DNA of 64,000 bases, taken from Alphaproteobacteria bacterium. Lineage in GTDB: Bacteria; Pseudomonadota; Alphaproteobacteria; Caulobacterales; Hyphomonadaceae. Location of the stretch: positions 1-64,000 of the forward strand of contig JAAANZ010000095.1 in NCBI GenBank assembly GCA_009909065.1, read 5' to 3'. The notes beneath the pieces were generated by a model. The model had not been told where the DNA came from, made no database searches, and was given only the letters and a program-made list of their open reading frames with translations. Position numbers and translations under genes: made by a program. Below, in pieces: positions 1 through 9,740 of this stretch; position 1 is the stretch's first letter; each line of letters opens with the position of its first letter.

Positions 1-56
1 CCCGCAAGGCCGAACGGCCAACCCGGCCCCCATGGGGAGGAGGGATAGAGTATGCC

Positions 57-1145
57 TCAACTGCGCGGAGGTTGGACAGGCTCGCCCTCGTCCCCGGGGC
101 CGGCATCACGAAGACGCCCGGCTGACCCTTGCGACTTCAGCCGCTCATACCAGCCGGCCGCCATGCCTGCATTCTCAAGCAGCATCGTCTCGGCCGCGTC
201 CGTCCGGCCCGTTTCGCGGCCCTGCGCGGTGTCGACCTGCCGGCGGGCGGTCGCTTTCAGCTTCGCCCGGACGAGGTTCAGCTGCGGGGCGCCGGCCCAC
301 CAGACCAGTTGCGTGAGATGTGTCCTGCAGGGTGTCTCAGGGGTCAGGCCGGTCAGGGCGACAAGGCGCGCGCCGGAACTTTCAAGGATTTCCCAACGAA
401 AGCCGGGAAGCTGGAAGAGGATATCCAGCTGCGCCTTTCCGGGGAACAGGCCGATTGCCCCCCCCGGCCGGCCGAGAACGGGCGAAGCGGTCATGGCCCA
501 GCCGCGCTCGCGCGCAACCAGGCGCAACCGGTCTCGCCCCCCGCGGCCCGGTTGCGCGCGCCACAGCCCCCAGGCCTGCACCAGCGGCGTGCGTTCCGGT
601 GAAGCCAGGCGGGTGACGGCCTCGTCCATGGGCACATCGAGTGCGCGCTGCCATGAGAGTTTCGGCCGGTCCGGCATCGCGCCGAAATCGGGGGGCGCGA
701 GCGCGGGCGGTTCCGTCTCGCGCGGATCGTGATGGACATGGATGAAAACCGCGCCGCTTGCTTCATGGACAGGGTAGCGCCGCACCCGGATCCGTGAGGC
801 CTCGTAAGGGGTGTCATCGGTCAGGCTTGGCAATAGCCGGCAGACACCATCCGTCCCGAAACGCCAGCCATGATAGGGGCATTCCACTGTCGCCTCGCCC
901 TCGGTCTCCACCTGGCGGCCGGCGGACAGCGGCACGCGCCGGTGCGGGCAGACATCGCGCAGCGCAAACGCCTTGCCCTCGCGTGTTCGCCCGAGCATGA
1001 CCGGCTCGCCGAGGATCAGGCGGCGCATCTGCCCGCCGCGTTTCAACTCGACCGAACGGGCGGCAAGATACCAGCTATCGGTCAGGAGACCCTCCTTCGT
1101 GAGGGTGTGGACCGGCTTGTCGGGGGCGGGGTCTGTCTGCGCCAT
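57..1145 (-). CDS. Rieske 2Fe-2S domain protein, oxygenase-like but with degenerate catalytic motif
   Basis: The 362-aa protein has an N-terminal Rieske domain with both cluster motifs: C66-x-H68 (CPHRR) and C89-x2-H92 (CPYHGW). This matches ring-hydroxylating and demethylase-type oxygenases, which pass electrons from the Rieske cluster to a mononuclear iron. In this family the iron site normally reads D-P-x-H-x4-H. Here the aligned stretch reads SPERTPLVQ (residues 182-190), so both histidines appear replaced, by R185 and Q190. There is no signal peptide, so it is probably cytosolic. No reductase or ferredoxin gene is adjacent. It may be an electron-transfer or binding protein derived from an oxygenase. 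The Rieske domain is certain; substrate and activity are unknown. Confidence 0.85.
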   Translation of the reverse strand: MAQTDPAPDKPVHTLTKEGLLTDSWYLAARSVELKRGGQMRRLILGEPVMLGRTREGKAFALRDVCPHRRVPLSAGRQVETEGEATVECPYHGWRFGTDGVCRLLPSLTDDTPYEASRIRVRRYPVHEASGAVFIHVHHDPRETEPPALAPPDFGAMPDRPKLSWQRALDVPMDEAVTRLASPERTPLVQAWGLWRAQPGRGGRDRLRLVARERGWAMTASPVLGRPGGAIGLFPGKAQLDILFQLPGFRWEILESSGARLVALTGLTPETPCRTHLTQLVWWAGAPQLNLVRAKLKATARRQVDTAQGRETGRTDAAETMLLENAGMAAGWYERLKSQGSAGRLRDAGPGDEGEPVQPPRS

Positions 1146-1202
1146 TGCGAAACCTGCCTAGCATGAATGCCGCGGCGCGTGGACCGGCCGGCATCTGTGT
1201 GG

Positions 1203-2213
1203 CTACGGGTCGTTCAGTTCCCCGTCCCGCACGGCCAGCGCGGTGTCCGGAAAGTCCGTGAAGACCCCGTCGACGCCGAGATTGTAATAGGCGCGAAGCT
1301 CGGCCTGAATAGTGTCGAAGCCGGGGCCGACCGCATCATCGCGGAACGTGTAGGGGTGAACCACCAGTTCATTGGCATGGGCAAGGGCGATATACGCTTC
1401 CGGTCCGCCCTCGAAGCCCATCAGCACCTGTTTCCAGGGGCCGATCCCGTCGGCATAGCCGGCGATGGCTTTCGGTGTCAGCACCTCGCCGGTGGTCACG
1501 GGAAGCAGCTGCACCAGCGGCCAGTCTGTCTCCGCGTCCAGCTCGCGCAGCACCCAGGGCTCGAAACTCTGGATGAAGACCGGCACGCCCAGCGCGTCGA
1601 GTTCGGCCGCCTCCAGCGCCTCGACCAGGGCTGTTTTCGGGGCCAGCCCCTGGACCTTGAAATAGGACGGCGATTTCAGTTCGGGATACACGCCCACGGT
1701 CTGGCCGGTCTGGTTGGTGATCGCGACAAGGCCGAGAATTTCGGTCAGGGTGGGGATCGTGTGGATTCCGTCATGCTCGCTCGGGCGGCCGGGCCGGGTC
1801 TGGCGCGCGCGCAGGGATTTGAGTTCCGACAGGGTGAAATCCTCGACGAACCAGTCCTCGCGCTCGCCGTCGCCGACGGGCTTGACGGTCTTGCGCCCGG
1901 CGAATTCCTCGCGATCGGCGACATCCGTGCTCGTTGAGAGATAGCGTTCATGGCGCGCCACGAGCACCCCATCGCGTGTCATGACGAGATCCGGCTCGAT
2001 GAAATCCGCCCCCATGTCGATGGCCGCCTCATAGGCCGCCAGCGTGTGCTCGGGATAAAGGCCGGACGCTCCGCGATGGGCGATGACAACAGGAGGAGCA
2101 CCGCTCAGCGTGGGCACGGACGGGTCGGCCAGGGTGCGCCGGTCCGTGCCGTCGCCGCAGCCGCCGGGCAGGAGCGCCAGTGTCAGGAACGCCGTGAAAA
2201 GGAGGAAACGCAT
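1203..2213 (-). CDS. Glycerophosphodiester phosphodiesterase, secreted or lipoprotein
   Basis: The 336-aa protein belongs to the GDPD family, which hydrolyses glycerophosphodiesters to glycerol-3-phosphate and an alcohol. Visible active-site elements are the HRG motif (H46-R47), the metal-binding E73-x-D75, and the second catalytic histidine H88 (ARHE). The N-terminus is a hydrophobic signal sequence ending in LLPGGC, a loose lipobox, so the enzyme is likely periplasmic or lipid-anchored. The reading frame stays open far upstream, antisense to lepA. The ATG at 2213 was chosen because it gives the signal peptide directly followed by the GDPD domain. It is divergent from lepA across 78 bp. It may serve in phosphate or glycerol scavenging. 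Confidence 0.9.
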   Translation of the reverse strand: MRFLLFTAFLTLALLPGGCGDGTDRRTLADPSVPTLSGAPPVVIAHRGASGLYPEHTLAAYEAAIDMGADFIEPDLVMTRDGVLVARHERYLSTSTDVADREEFAGRKTVKPVGDGEREDWFVEDFTLSELKSLRARQTRPGRPSEHDGIHTIPTLTEILGLVAITNQTGQTVGVYPELKSPSYFKVQGLAPKTALVEALEAAELDALGVPVFIQSFEPWVLRELDAETDWPLVQLLPVTTGEVLTPKAIAGYADGIGPWKQVLMGFEGGPEAYIALAHANELVVHPYTFRDDAVGPGFDTIQAELRAYYNLGVDGVFTDFPDTALAVRDGELNDP

Positions 2214-2291
2214 TCGCTGGGGCTCCGCATTTGTTCCGGTTCGCGCATCTTCGCGCTTTTCGATGCCCTGAACCCCGTATATATCGCCGGG

Positions 2292-4097
2292 ATGACACCT
2301 CGCGACAGAATCCGCAACTTCTCTATCATCGCCCATATCGACCATGGCAAATCCACGCTGGCCGACCGGCTCATCCAGGTCTGCGGCGGCCTGACCGAGC
2401 GCGAGATGCGCGAACAGGTGCTCGATTCCATGGATCTCGAGCAGGAACGCGGCATCACCATCAAGGCGCAGACCGTGCGCCTGAATTACACCGCTCGAGA
2501 CGGCGAGAGTTATGTCCTCAACCTGATGGACACGCCAGGCCATGTGGACTTTTCCTATGAGGTGTCGCGTTGCCTGGCCGCATGTGAGGGCTCGTTGCTT
2601 GTGGTCGATGCCAGCCAGGGGGTCGAGGCGCAGACCCTGGCCAATGTCTATCAGGCCATCGACCAGGACCATGAAATCGTCCCGGTGCTCAACAAGATCG
2701 ACCTGCCGGCCGCCGATATCGAGCGTGTCAGCGAACAGATCGAGGAGATTATCGGCCTCGATGCCAGCGATGCCATCCATATCAGCGCCAAGAGCGGGCT
2801 CGGTGTCGAGGATGTGCTCGAAGCCATCGTCAATCGCCTGCCGCCGCCGCCCGAGGGCGAGGCCGAAAAGCCGCTCAAGGCCTCGCTGGTCGATGCCTAT
2901 TACGATCCCTATCTCGGCGTCGTGGTCATCGTCCGCGTGATTGACGGCGTCCTGAGGAAGAAACAGCGCATCCGCATGATGCGCGCGGGTGCAACCTATG
3001 ACATCGATAAGGTCGGCGTGTTCAATCCCAAGCCGACAGACACCGGCGAGCTCGGGCCTGGCGAGATCGGTTTCATCACTGCCTCGATCAAGGAAGTGGC
3101 CGACACAGCCATCGGCGATACGATCACCGAGGAAAAACGCCAGACCGATACGCCGCTCCCCGGCTACAAGGAAGTCGTGCCGGTGGTGTTCTGCGGGCTT
3201 TTTCCGGTCGATGCCGGCGATTTCGATGATCTGCGCGCGGCCATGGGCAAGCTGCGCCTGAACGATTCCAGTTTCACCTGGGAAATGGAAACCTCCGCGG
3301 CCCTCGGCATGGGCTTTCGCTGCGGTTTCCTGGGCCTGTTGCACCTGGAGATTGTCCAGGAGCGGCTCTCGCGCGAATTCAATCTGGACCTGATCGCGAC
3401 AGCGCCCTCGGTGGTCTATGAGCTGACCATGACCGACGGCACCGAACTGGAGCTTCACAACCCGGCCGACATGCCGGAAATGGCCCGGATCGCCGAGATC
3501 CGCGAGCCCTGGATCACCGCGACGATCTACTCGCCGGACGATTATCTCGGCGCGATCCTGAAACTCTGCCAGGACCGGCGCGGCATCCAGAAGGAATTGT
3601 CCTATGTCGGCGGGCGGGCCATGGTGAAATACGAATTGCCGCTCAACGAAGTGGTGTTCGATTTCTATGACCGGCTCAAATCCATCTCGCGCGGCTATGC
3701 CAGCTTCGATTATGAGCTGATCGGCTATCGCGCCGAGAACCTCGTGAAAATGTCGATCCTGGTCAATGACGAGCCGGTCGATGCGCTCGCCATGCTGGTC
3801 CATCGCGACCGGGCCGAGGGGCGCGGGCGGCAGATGTGCGAGCGGCTGAAAGAGCTGATCCCCCGCCAGATGTTCAAGATCCCGATCCAGGCGGCCATCG
3901 GTTCGAAAGTCATCGCGCGTGAAACGCTCTCGGCCCTGCGCAAGGATGTCACCGCGAAATGCTATGGCGGCGATGCCTCGCGAAAGCGCAAGCTCCTGGA
4001 AAAGCAGAAGGCCGGCAAGCAGAAGATGCGCCAGTTCGGCAAGGTGGAAATCCCGCAGGAAGCCTTCGTCGCCGCGCTGCGTATGGATGACGACTGA
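2292..4097 (+). CDS. lepA: Elongation factor 4 (back-translocating GTPase LepA)
   Basis: A ribosome-associated translational GTPase of 601 aa, the usual LepA length. The G1 loop AHIDHGKS lies at residues 14-21, followed by DTPGH (G3) and NKID (G4), then domain 2, the EF-G-like domains, and a C-terminal LepA-specific region rich in K and R ending in RMDDD. The open frame extends upstream to 1950, but the ATG at 2292 gives the canonical start [20 protein letters not shown], and the upstream extension overlaps the divergent phosphodiesterase gene. In E. coli LepA affects 30S biogenesis and elongation under stress. It appears monocistronic here. Confidence 0.98.
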   Translation: MTPRDRIRNFSIIAHIDHGKSTLADRLIQVCGGLTEREMREQVLDSMDLEQERGITIKAQTVRLNYTARDGESYVLNLMDTPGHVDFSYEVSRCLAACEGSLLVVDASQGVEAQTLANVYQAIDQDHEIVPVLNKIDLPAADIERVSEQIEEIIGLDASDAIHISAKSGLGVEDVLEAIVNRLPPPPEGEAEKPLKASLVDAYYDPYLGVVVIVRVIDGVLRKKQRIRMMRAGATYDIDKVGVFNPKPTDTGELGPGEIGFITASIKEVADTAIGDTITEEKRQTDTPLPGYKEVVPVVFCGLFPVDAGDFDDLRAAMGKLRLNDSSFTWEMETSAALGMGFRCGFLGLLHLEIVQERLSREFNLDLIATAPSVVYELTMTDGTELELHNPADMPEMARIAEIREPWITATIYSPDDYLGAILKLCQDRRGIQKELSYVGGRAMVKYELPLNEVVFDFYDRLKSISRGYASFDYELIGYRAENLVKMSILVNDEPVDALAMLVHRDRAEGRGRQMCERLKELIPRQMFKIPIQAAIGSKVIARETLSALRKDVTAKCYGGDASRKRKLLEKQKAGKQKMRQFGKVEIPQEAFVAALRMDDD

Positions 4098-4139
4098 GCC
4101 CGGCGCACGGCCGGCCGGCCCGTCAAACGCTTCGCCCGG

Positions 4140-4619
4140 TCACCCCTGACAGGACCGGCACAGGCCGCGCGCCTCGATCACGGCGCGGTGCAGCCGGAAG
4201 CCGGCCGCCTCGGTCTCGGCCTTCAGGGCCTGCGTGGTGGTGACCGAATGGAGCTCCTCGGCCCCGCCGCACGTCTCGCAGATCAGGAAGATGGCGGAAT
4301 GCTTGTGGCTGGCATGGCCGCAGGCGACATAGGCGTTGAGGCTCTCGATCTTGTGGGCCAGGCCCAGCTCCTGGAGGAAATCCAGCGCGCGATAAATGGT
4401 CGGCGGCTTGGCCGATCCCTCGCCGTCGAGCTGACCGATCAGATCATAGGCCTTGGCCGGTTCGCGACTCTCGATCAGCAGCGACAGCACCTTGCGACGA
4501 ATCTTCGTCATCCGCTGACCGTGGGCCTCGGCGACCTCCTCGGCCACTTTCAGGAAGGCATCGTGCTCCTGCGGGCTGCAGGGCCGATTGGCACGGGTTT
4601 GGGCCTCAAGCTCTGTCAT
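4140..4619 (-). CDS. Fur-family transcriptional regulator, Zur-like
   Basis: The 159-aa protein has a winged helix at about residues 30-90, including the recognition-helix-like stretch TIYRALDFLQELGL, then a metal-binding dimerisation domain with CGHASHKH, C114-x2-C117 and C154-x2-C157. The paired CxxC structural zinc site and the length match Zur-type zinc regulators better than Fur proper, but subfamily assignment needs a tree. The start at 4619 is preferred because GAGG lies about 6 nt upstream; the open frame continues 46 codons further without family similarity. No zinc transporter gene is adjacent in this window, so its target genes lie elsewhere. Confidence 0.88.
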   Translation of the reverse strand: MTELEAQTRANRPCSPQEHDAFLKVAEEVAEAHGQRMTKIRRKVLSLLIESREPAKAYDLIGQLDGEGSAKPPTIYRALDFLQELGLAHKIESLNAYVACGHASHKHSAIFLICETCGGAEELHSVTTTQALKAETEAAGFRLHRAVIEARGLCRSCQG

Positions 4620-4789
4620 GTCCTCTATTTCGCCTCCCTTGCGGCGAAATGAAAGGGGTAATACCAAGCTTAAGGGATCCCCATTGGTCGATGCAGCGCG
4701 GGGCAAGCGAGACTGCACACCGGCACTTATGCGCCGAACGCGCAGATGCGTCCCCATCCGCGCCGATGGGCGTAAGCGGCCAAGCCGGC

Positions 4790-7700
4790 CTATGCCACTT
4801 CTTCCGGCTGCTTCTCCCCGAGGATCATTCCCGCAACCTCCTTCGGGACCACCATCACCGTTTGAGCGAGCGTCTCGTCCCAGTCTTCCAGGCGTTCCTT
4901 CGCGGTGAGCGAGCCGGTGCGCGCGGCGTGTTCCTCCAGCATTTCGCGGAAGCTTGTCACATGCGCTTCGGGCATGTCGGCGAGCGGGTACCAGTCGATC
5001 CCGTCGGGATTGGCGACCTTTTCGAACCGCTCGGTCGGGTCCCAGATCCAGGCGATGCCGCCGGTCATGCCGGCCCCGAAATTATCGCCCACTTCCCCGA
5101 GAATCGCGACCTTGCCGCCGGTCATGTATTCGCAGCCATTCGCGCCGCAGCCCTCGATCACGGCCTCGGCGCCGGAATTGCGCACGGCAAAACGCACGCC
5201 GGCCTGCCCGGCCGCATAGAGCCGGCCGGACGTGGCCCCGTAAAGGCAGGTATTGCCGATGATCGTGCTGTCGCCGGCATCGAGCGCGGCCTTGCCCGGC
5301 AGGCGCAGCTGGATCGTGGCGCCCGACAATCCCTTGCCGACATAATCATTGGCATCGCCGGTGACATCGAGGGTCAGCCCCTGCACCGAGAAGGCGCCGA
5401 GCGACTGGCCGGCCGAGCCTTCCAGACGGATATGCAGGCGCCCTTCCGGCAGGGCCTTTTCGCCGAACTGGCGCACGATGGCCGAGGAACAGCGCGCCCC
5501 GATGGCCCGCTGCACATTGCGCACGCCATATTGCAGCTGCATCTTCTCGCCGCGCGTGAAGAAGGGCTCGGCATCGCGCAGGATCTGCGCGTCCAGCGTG
5601 TCGGGGACCGGTTCGCGCCGGGTCGGCTGATAGGTCACCGGCTTGTCGGTATCGACCTGGACGAGCAGCGGGTTGAGGTCGAGATCGTCGAGATGCGCGG
5701 CCCCGCGCGAGACCTGTGCAAGCAGGTCAGTGCGCCCGATCGCCTCGTCGAGGCTGGACAGGCCGAGCTCGGCCAGGATGCGGCGGACATCCTCGGCGAT
5801 GAAACTCATCAGGTTGACGACCTTGTCGGGATTGCCGGTGAATTTCGCGCGCAAGGCCTCGTCCTGCGTGCACACGCCGACCGGGCAGGTATTGGAATGG
5901 CACTGGCGCACCATGATGCAGCCCATGGCCACCAGCGAGGCCGTGCCGATGCCGTATTCCTCCGCGCCGAGCATGGCCGCCATGACAATGTCGCGCCCGG
6001 TGCGCAGCCCGCCATCGGTGCGTAGCGTGACCTTGTCGCGCAGATTGTTGAGGCTGAGCACCTGATGGGCCTCGGCCAGGCCGAGTTCCCAGGGCAGGCC
6101 GGCATATTTGATGGAGGTCTGCGGGCTCGCCCCCGTTCCGCCGACATTGCCGGCGAGCAGGATCACATCTGCCTTGGCCTTGGCCACGCCGGCCGCGACC
6201 GTGCCGACGCCGGAGCGTGCGACCAGTTTCACGCAAACGCGCACATCCGGATTGATCTGCTTGAGGTCATAGATGAGCTGGGCGAGATCCTCGATCGAAT
6301 AGATGTCATGATGGGGCGGGGGTGAAATCAGCGTCACGCCCGGAGTGGCGTGGCGGTTCGTCGCGATGAATTCAGTCACCTTGAAGCCCGGCAGCTGGCC
6401 GCCCTCTCCGGGCTTGGCCCCTTGCGCGACCTTGATCTCCACTTCGCGGCACTGGTTGAGATATTCGGCCGTGACGCCGAACCGGCCGCTGGCGACCTGT
6501 TTCACGGCCGAGTTCATATTGTCGCCATTGGGCAGGGGTTCGTAGCGCTCGCGCACCTCGCCGCCTTCCCCGGAGACCGATTTCGCCCCGATCCGGTTCA
6601 TCGCGACATTCAGCGTGCCATGGGCCTCGGGGCTGAGCGCGCCGAGCGACATGCCCGGCGTGACGAACCGCTTGCGGATCTCGTTGATCGACTGGACCTC
6701 GTCGACCGGCACGGCCCGCCCGGCCGGCTTGAAATCGAGCAGGTCGCGCAGCTGGATGGGATCGCGCGAATTGACGGCATCGGCATATTTGCGGAAGGTC
6801 TCGAAACGGCCCGTATCGCAGGCTGCCTGCAGCGTGTGGATCAGCTGGCCGTCAAGGGCGTGCGGCTCCGAGCGTGCGCGCAGGCGGTAGAAACCGCCGA
6901 CCGGCAGGGACATCACCTCCTCGTCGAAGGCCATTTCGTGACGCCGGACCGTATTCTCCTCGATCCCGGCCAGGCCCAGCCCGGAAATGCGGCTGGTCAT
7001 CCCGGGGAAATAGTCGGCCACGAGCGCGCGCGACAGGCCGAGCGCCTCGAAATTATAGCCGCCGCGATAGGACGAGATGACCGAAATGCCCATCTTGGAG
7101 AGAATTTTCAGCAGCCCGCCCTCGATCGCCGCCTTGTAGGAGGTCACGCACGCGCTGAGTGTCTTGTCACCGAACAGGCCCTTTTCGTGGCGCTGGGCGA
7201 TGGCCTCCTGGGCGAGATAGGCGTTCACGCATGTCGCCCCGACGCCGACAAGGACGGCATAATAATGCGTATCGAGGCATTCGGCCGAGCGCACGGTGAT
7301 CGAACAGAATGTCCGCAGCCCCTGCGCGACGAGATGGCTGTGCACCGCCCCGGTGGCGAGGATCATCGGGATGGCGGCGCGCCCATGGCCCTGATGCTCA
7401 TCGGTCAGGATGATATGTTCCCGGCCCGCGCGAACGGCTTCCTCGGCCTCGGCCTGGATCCGGTCGAGCGCTTCCTTGAGGACACGGCCATTCCCGGTGG
7501 CCGTCTCGACAGCGAAGGTGCAATCGATCTCGGTCATGCCAACACCAAGCGCATCGCGCAGGCGTTCATACATGCCCGTCGTCAGGACCGGGCTTTCCAG
7601 CACGAAGACATCCTGCTGGGTTTCATCGGTCGCCAGGACATTGCCGAGATTCTTGAACCGGGTCTTCAGGCTCATGACCCGGTCTTCCCGCAAGGGATCA

Positions 7701-9316
7701 ATCGGCGGATTGGTTACCTGGCTGAAATCCTGACGGAAAAAATGGCTCAGGGGCCGGAACTCGTTGGTGAGCACCGCCGGGGCGGTGTCGTCGCCCATGG
7801 AGCCCACCGCTTCCTTGGCGGTCTCGGCCATCGGGGACAGGATCAGTTCCAGCGTTTCCAGCGTGAACCCGGCCGCCGACTGGCGACGCAACAACTCCTC
7901 TGTGTCATAGAGGCGCGGTTCCGGGCCAGGACCGACCTGCTTGTCGAGATCCTTCACATTCTCCAGCCAGTCCTGGAAGGGATGGGCCGCGGCGAGTAGA
8001 TCGACGATCTCTTCATGTTCATAGAAACGCCCGGTCTCCAGGTCGGCAGCGATCAGGCCGCCGGCGGGCACATGGCCGCGCTTTGTGACGCTGTGATCGC
8101 CGAGCGGGCACATGCCGGTTTCCGAACCGACCGCGAGAATACCATCGGCCGTCAGCGCCCAGCGCAGCGGGCGCAGCCCGTTCCGGTCGAGCCCGGCCAC
8201 GGCCCAGCGGCCATCATAGGCGCAAAGCGCCGCCGGACCGTCCCATGGCTCGATCACCGAATTGCAATAGGCATAGAGCGCGGCATGCTTGTCCGGCATG
8301 ATCGAGGCGCGCTTCGACCAGGCCTCCGGGATCATCATCGCCTTGGCCATCGGCGCGGTCCGCCCGGCCTTGCAGAGCATCTCGAAAACCCCGTCAAGGG
8401 CCCCGGAATCCGACGAGCTTTGCGGCACCACCGGCTTCACGTCCTCGACATTGTTGCCGAAATGCTCCGAGACCATGCGGATCTCATGGGATTTCATCCA
8501 GTTGAGATTGCCCTGCAGCGTATTGATCTCGCCATTATGGGCCAGCGTTCGGAAGGGCTGGGCCAGTGACCATTGCGGGAACGTGTTGGTCGAATAGCGC
8601 TGGTGATAGATCGCAAAGGGCGAAACGAAGCGCTCATCCTTCAGGTCCAGGTAGAAATTGTCGATATCCTGGGCCAGGAACATGCCCTTGTAGATCAGGG
8701 ATTTCTGGCTGAGCGAGCAGATATAGAAAGCCGGAATCGCCGCTTCGCGCGCGCGCCGCTCGATCCGCCGGCGGCAGATATAGAGCGCCCGCTCCAGCGC
8801 CTCGGGCGAGCGCTGGCGGTCATCGCGGAACATGATCTGTTCGATTTCCGGGCGGGTGTCGGCGGCTTTCTGGCCGATGACGGAGACATCCACCGGCGGC
8901 TGGCGCCAGCCATAGATATAGAAGCCGAAATGCAGGATTTCGGTTTCGACGATCGTGCGCGCGGCCTCCTGCGCGGCCAGGTCGGTGCGCGGCAGGAAGA
9001 TCTGTCCGACGCAGATTTCGTCTTCTTCGCGCGGGCCATGGCCGGTCCGCTGGATCTGTTCGCGGAAAAAGTCCTGCGGCACCTCGATGCGGATTCCCGC
9101 CCCGTCGCCGGTCTTGCCATCGGCATCAACGGCGCCGCGGTGCCAGACATTCTTCAGCGCCTTCAGGCCCATCTCGACGATTTCCCGGCGCGGCCGGCCA
9201 TCCAGCGCCGCCACGAGACCGACGCCGCAGGCATCGCGCTCATCGCGCGGATCATAAGCATGAGCGTCAATGAGGCGCTGGCGGTTGTCGAGATAGCCGG
9301 CGATCGAGGTGGTCAT
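4790..9316 (-). CDS. gltB: Glutamate synthase (NADPH) large subunit
   Basis: The 1508-aa protein converts 2-oxoglutarate and glutamine to two glutamates. Seen in order: the class II amidotransferase domain with the catalytic cysteine at C30 (DACGVGL, after a 29-residue propeptide typical of GltB), a central domain, the FMN-binding synthase domain with GEGGEV and GGTGASP segments, the 3Fe-4S cysteine cluster around CHSNTCPVGVC, and the C-terminal beta-helix (GXXGXXXG) domain. The start at 9316 has AAAGGG about 7 nt upstream. Upstream in-frame ATGs at 9358 and 9430 lack a ribosome site. It is the last gene of gltD-csaA-gltB, 46 nt after csaA. Confidence 0.97.
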   Translation of the reverse strand: MTTSIAGYLDNRQRLIDAHAYDPRDERDACGVGLVAALDGRPRREIVEMGLKALKNVWHRGAVDADGKTGDGAGIRIEVPQDFFREQIQRTGHGPREEDEICVGQIFLPRTDLAAQEAARTIVETEILHFGFYIYGWRQPPVDVSVIGQKAADTRPEIEQIMFRDDRQRSPEALERALYICRRRIERRAREAAIPAFYICSLSQKSLIYKGMFLAQDIDNFYLDLKDERFVSPFAIYHQRYSTNTFPQWSLAQPFRTLAHNGEINTLQGNLNWMKSHEIRMVSEHFGNNVEDVKPVVPQSSSDSGALDGVFEMLCKAGRTAPMAKAMMIPEAWSKRASIMPDKHAALYAYCNSVIEPWDGPAALCAYDGRWAVAGLDRNGLRPLRWALTADGILAVGSETGMCPLGDHSVTKRGHVPAGGLIAADLETGRFYEHEEIVDLLAAAHPFQDWLENVKDLDKQVGPGPEPRLYDTEELLRRQSAAGFTLETLELILSPMAETAKEAVGSMGDDTAPAVLTNEFRPLSHFFRQDFSQVTNPPIDPLREDRVMSLKTRFKNLGNVLATDETQQDVFVLESPVLTTGMYERLRDALGVGMTEIDCTFAVETATGNGRVLKEALDRIQAEAEEAVRAGREHIILTDEHQGHGRAAIPMILATGAVHSHLVAQGLRTFCSITVRSAECLDTHYYAVLVGVGATCVNAYLAQEAIAQRHEKGLFGDKTLSACVTSYKAAIEGGLLKILSKMGISVISSYRGGYNFEALGLSRALVADYFPGMTSRISGLGLAGIEENTVRRHEMAFDEEVMSLPVGGFYRLRARSEPHALDGQLIHTLQAACDTGRFETFRKYADAVNSRDPIQLRDLLDFKPAGRAVPVDEVQSINEIRKRFVTPGMSLGALSPEAHGTLNVAMNRIGAKSVSGEGGEVRERYEPLPNGDNMNSAVKQVASGRFGVTAEYLNQCREVEIKVAQGAKPGEGGQLPGFKVTEFIATNRHATPGVTLISPPPHHDIYSIEDLAQLIYDLKQINPDVRVCVKLVARSGVGTVAAGVAKAKADVILLAGNVGGTGASPQTSIKYAGLPWELGLAEAHQVLSLNNLRDKVTLRTDGGLRTGRDIVMAAMLGAEEYGIGTASLVAMGCIMVRQCHSNTCPVGVCTQDEALRAKFTGNPDKVVNLMSFIAEDVRRILAELGLSSLDEAIGRTDLLAQVSRGAAHLDDLDLNPLLVQVDTDKPVTYQPTRREPVPDTLDAQILRDAEPFFTRGEKMQLQYGVRNVQRAIGARCSSAIVRQFGEKALPEGRLHIRLEGSAGQSLGAFSVQGLTLDVTGDANDYVGKGLSGATIQLRLPGKAALDAGDSTIIGNTCLYGATSGRLYAAGQAGVRFAVRNSGAEAVIEGCGANGCEYMTGGKVAILGEVGDNFGAGMTGGIAWIWDPTERFEKVANPDGIDWYPLADMPEAHVTSFREMLEEHAARTGSLTAKERLEDWDETLAQTVMVVPKEVAGMILGEKQPEEVA

Positions 9317-9362
9317 GTCGCGCCCTTTCACTTGGGGCCTGGGAGATGTCTTGCTCATGGTG

Positions 9363-9737
9363 TCAGGCCAGTCTTGCGCCGTTCGGAAGGGCGTCGTCTG
9401 GCCCCACAAGGCAGATTGCGCCAGCGTCATCAGCCGCGCCGAGGGTGAGAACTTCCGATCTGAAAGATCCGATCTGGCGCGCCGGGAAGTTGATCACAGC
9501 CATCACCTGACGCCCGATCAGGTCGTCATGCACGTAGCGTTCAGTGATCTGTGCGACGCTCTTTCTCTCGCCCACGCCTTCGCCGAAATCGATGACGAGC
9601 TTCATTGAGGGTTTGCGCAGGCCGTCGAGCGGCGCGGCGCTGCGAACCGTCCCGACGCGGATATCCAGCTTCAGGAAGGTGTCAAATTCAGTCTCGGGGG
9701 CGGGCGGCGCCGACGCCTCGAATGCCATATGGGTCAT
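9363..9737 (-). CDS. CsaA-type tRNA-binding domain protein
   Basis: The 124-aa protein is a stand-alone EMAPII/Trbp111-like OB-fold domain (FLKLDIRVGTV, then VNFPARQIG-type strands). It is related to Bacillus CsaA and the C-terminal domain of some aminoacyl-tRNA synthetases. Such proteins bind tRNA or act as chaperones; the bacterial physiological role is not settled. The ATG at 9737 has GGAG 6 nt upstream, inside the end of gltD, and lies only 3 nt past the gltD stop, so it is translationally coupled. It sits between the two glutamate synthase subunit genes on the same strand, which is unusual enough to note. Confidence 0.85.
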   Translation of the reverse strand: MTHMAFEASAPPAPETEFDTFLKLDIRVGTVRSAAPLDGLRKPSMKLVIDFGEGVGERKSVAQITERYVHDDLIGRQVMAVINFPARQIGSFRSEVLTLGAADDAGAICLVGPDDALPNGARLA

Positions 9738-9740
9738 GGT

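Noticed and set aside
2214-3803. Long in-frame extension of the phosphodiesterase gene opposite lepA
   Set aside because: It is antisense shadow of lepA codons; the true start at 2213 gives a signal peptide and the normal family length.
6350-7999. 549-codon open frame on the + strand opposite gltB
   Set aside because: Shadow of gltB; no recognisable domain.
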